A stretch of DNA of 5,746 nt from Alphaproteobacteria bacterium. GTDB lineage: Bacteria; Pseudomonadota; Alphaproteobacteria; Rhodospirillales; Rhodospirillaceae. Below, piece by piece: positions 3,861 to 5,746 of this stretch. The translations under genes and the position numbers were made by a program. The first letter of the stretch is position 1. Every line of letters begins with the position of its first letter. The stretch covers positions 1 through 5,746 of the forward strand of contig QKGW01000179.1 in the NCBI GenBank assembly GCA_003250275.1, read 5' to 3'. The notes under the pieces are model-generated. The model searched no databases, was not told the DNA's origin, and saw nothing but the letters and a program-made list of their open reading frames with translations.

Positions 3861-5746
3861 TTAAAGCGCGTGGATGCGGCCGATGAAGCCGTCGAGTTCC
3901 GCTTCCAGGCGGCGCGACTGCTCGGTGAGTTCGGCGACGGTGGCGACCACGCCGTCGGCGGAGGCCGAGGCGGCGGAGATCGCGCGGGTCATCGCGCCGA
4001 GGCGGTCGGACACCGCGTCGGTGCCGTCGGCGGCGGCGGCGACGTGGCTGCGGATTTCGGCGGAGGCGGCGGTCTGCTGCCGCACCGCTTCGGTGAGGTT
4101 GCGCGCGAGGCCCTCGATGTCGGCGACGTCGGCGCAGATCCCCGAGATCGCCTCGACCGCGCCCTCGATGTCGGTCTGGATCGTCTTGACCTGCCCGTCG
4201 ATTTCGGCGGTGGCGCGGCGGGTCTGCTGGGCGAGCTGCTTGACCTCGTCGGCGACGACGGCGAAGCCCTTGCCGGCCTCGCCCGCGCGCGCCGCCTCGA
4301 TCGTGGCGTTGAGGGCGAGGAGGTTGGTCTTGTCGGCGATTTCGGCGATCAGCTCGACCACCTTGCCGATGCCGTGGGCGGCGTCGGACAGCGCCTTGAC
4401 GCGGCCGCTCGTCGCCTCCGCGCCGTCGAGGGCGCGGCGGATCGAATCGCCGGATTCCTCAAGGCGGCGGTCCACCGATTCGACCGTGCGCAGGAGTTCG
4501 TCGGAGGAGCCGACGACGCGGTTCATGCTGTCGGCGGCGTAGCCGATGGTGGTGGCCATGTCCTCACCCTGCTGGCGAGTGGTTTCGCTGTCGCGCGCGA
4601 GGCCGCCCGCGTCGACGGCGATGCGCTCGGCGCTCGCGTGCACCGCGTGGGCGACGCGCCGCACGGTGTTCTCGAACGAATCGGCCATGCGCTTGAGGGT
4701 TTCGCGGCGGTCGCGCTCGGCGGCCTCCTTGGTGACCTGCTCCTGCGCGCGCATCTCCTCGATCTCGTGCGCGGTCTGCTTGAACACCGCGATCGAGCGC
4801 GCCATCGCGCCGATCTCGTCGCGCCGCGCGAGGCCGGGGATGCGCACGCTCCTGTCGCCCGCGGCGAGGGCGTTCATCGCGCCGCGGATGTCGGCGATCG
4901 GGGTGTGGATCGACCGCGCGATCGCGATCGCGAGCACGGCGAAGAGGACGATGCCGACGGTGCCCACCGCCATCAGGATGCGGGCGGTGCGGGCGCGCAC
5001 GGCGGCGACGCGGGTGCGCGCGCCGGCAAGGTCGCGGCCGACCGCGTCGAGCAGCGCGCGGGCCTCGCCGCGGGTGGCGTCGAAGCTCTGGGCGAGGGCG
5101 GCGTCGGCCTCCGCGCGCTGGGTGATCGCCTCGACGTAGGCGCGCATCGCCTTGCCGTAGTCCTTGAGCGCGGAGCCGAGCTTGGTCCGCGTGTCGGCGC
5201 CGAACGGCCCGGCGGAAATCGCGAAGTCGAGTTCGTTGACGGTCTTGCGCAGGCGTCCGGAATCGTCCGCCGAGGCGGTGACGAGGAAGGACTGCTCGTA
5301 GCGGCGGAGGGTGCTCATCTTCGCGGTGATCGCCGCGACGTTGGGCCACTGGGTGAGCTCGGTTTCGATCGTCTGCGCCGCCTCGCGCATCCCGCCGCGC
5401 AGGCCGTCGCCATCGCCGAGACCGATGCGGGTGCGGGCGTCGGTGGCGGCGGCGAAGGTGTCGCCGAGTTCGCCGATGCGCGCGGCGAGCGCATCCGCCG
5501 CCGCCGCGTGACCCGGTACCTGCGCGCGGGCGGCGGTGCCGTAGCGTACCGCCTCGGCACGGGCGGCGCCGAACGCCTCGCGCGCGGCGTCGGGGTCGCG
5601 GGCGAAGCCGATGTCGGCCACTTCCATGCGTGCGAGCATCAGTTCCACGCTGCGTACGTCGTCGCCCGCCGCGCGCAGGGCGTCGGTCTCGGCTTCGGTG
5701 GCGCGGATGGTCCGTTCGGAGAGCGCCTGGATCGCGGCCGCACCCC
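3861..5746 (-). CDS. Methyl-accepting chemotaxis protein, HBM-HAMP-MCP, N-terminus outside window
   Basis: 627 codons plus the stop are visible, and the frame stays open to the right edge, so the N-terminus with its first membrane helix is missing. Residues 1 to about 250 (counted from the edge) are an alpha-helical ligand-binding region. The pattern GDGDGLRGGMREA followed by RRYEQSFLV and a tyrosine-bearing helix is typical of the helical bimodular (HBM) sensor. One transmembrane helix follows at about 255-277, then a HAMP domain at about 278-331. The signalling domain has the highly conserved hairpin tip around EIADKTNLLALNATIEAARAG and GKGFAVVADEVKQLA, which contacts CheA and CheW. The protein ends in RIHAL and lacks the C-terminal CheR/CheB pentapeptide. 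It should sense a small periplasmic ligand (HBM receptors of Pseudomonas bind TCA-cycle acids or polyamines); the ligand here is unknown. No che genes are nearby. Confidence 0.95.
   Translation of the reverse strand, partial: GAAAIQALSERTIRATEAETDALRAAGDDVRSVELMLARMEVADIGFARDPDAAREAFGAARAEAVRYGTAARAQVPGHAAAADALAARIGELGDTFAAATDARTRIGLGDGDGLRGGMREAAQTIETELTQWPNVAAITAKMSTLRRYEQSFLVTASADDSGRLRKTVNELDFAISAGPFGADTRTKLGSALKDYGKAMRAYVEAITQRAEADAALAQSFDATRGEARALLDAVGRDLAGARTRVAAVRARTARILMAVGTVGIVLFAVLAIAIARSIHTPIADIRGAMNALAAGDRSVRIPGLARRDEIGAMARSIAVFKQTAHEIEEMRAQEQVTKEAAERDRRETLKRMADSFENTVRRVAHAVHASAERIAVDAGGLARDSETTRQQGEDMATTIGYAADSMNRVVGSSDELLRTVESVDRRLEESGDSIRRALDGAEATSGRVKALSDAAHGIGKVVELIAEIADKTNLLALNATIEAARAGEAGKGFAVVADEVKQLAQQTRRATAEIDGQVKTIQTDIEGAVEAISGICADVADIEGLARNLTEAVRQQTAASAEIRSHVAAAADGTDAVSDRLGAMTRAISAASASADGVVATVAELTEQSRRLEAELDGFIGRIHAL

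Noticed and set aside
4564..5349. 261-codon minus-strand frame inside the chemoreceptor gene, and plus-strand frames 3874-4542 and 4546-5139
   Set aside because: Arg/Pro- or Ser/Ala-rich frames in other registers of the chemoreceptor gene, whose own frame has HAMP and signalling motifs throughout.
5646..5648. GTG as the start of the chemoreceptor
   Set aside because: The same frame stays open and helix-like for 32 more codons to the window edge, and the receptor still lacks its first membrane helix, so the true start lies outside.

Overview
The window looks like chromosomal DNA of a GC-rich proteobacterium, most likely an alphaproteobacterium (Rhodospirillales-like is my best guess, but the genus cannot be fixed). 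The grounds are the strong preference for G or C at third codon positions, a typical alphaproteobacterial cold-shock protein, a short stand-alone PhoH, and a chemoreceptor of the HBM/HAMP/MCP type. There is no sign of phage, insertion sequence, CRISPR array, tRNA or rRNA.

Layout, left to right. Positions 1-338 hold the 5' part of a YjbQ/UPF0047 gene (minus), cut by the window edge. Upstream of it on the same strand is phoH (399-1145, minus), which carries a strong hairpin on each side. A 350-base stretch follows with no convincing gene. It holds an AT-rich presumptive promoter region, a 12-bp hairpin, and a questionable 66-codon reading frame that overlaps the phoH start. Next is a cold-shock protein gene (1544-1756, minus) with a textbook intrinsic terminator. 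Then comes the divergent pair argP (1896-2831, minus) and argO (2955-3572, plus): a LysR-type regulator and the basic amino-acid exporter it typically controls, separated by 123 bases with an operator-like dyad and a strongly structured argO leader. argO runs tail to tail into a small gene for an unrecognised secreted basic protein (3576-3806, minus). The window ends inside a methyl-accepting chemotaxis protein gene (3861-5746, minus) whose N-terminus lies outside.

The clearest functional unit is argP-argO: sensing of lysine/arginine and export of the excess. The other genes are housekeeping or stress functions without an obvious shared pathway. No new multi-gene system is evident. The most interesting material is non-coding. 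The argO leader can form a 13-bp helix (one bulged base) that buries the Shine-Dalgarno sequence. The phoH region has two hairpins sharing an identical 8-base stem core, and the downstream yjbQ ribosome-binding site contains part of the same sequence, so alternative pairings are possible. These are inferences from base complementarity only; in DNA this GC-rich some chance complementarity is expected.
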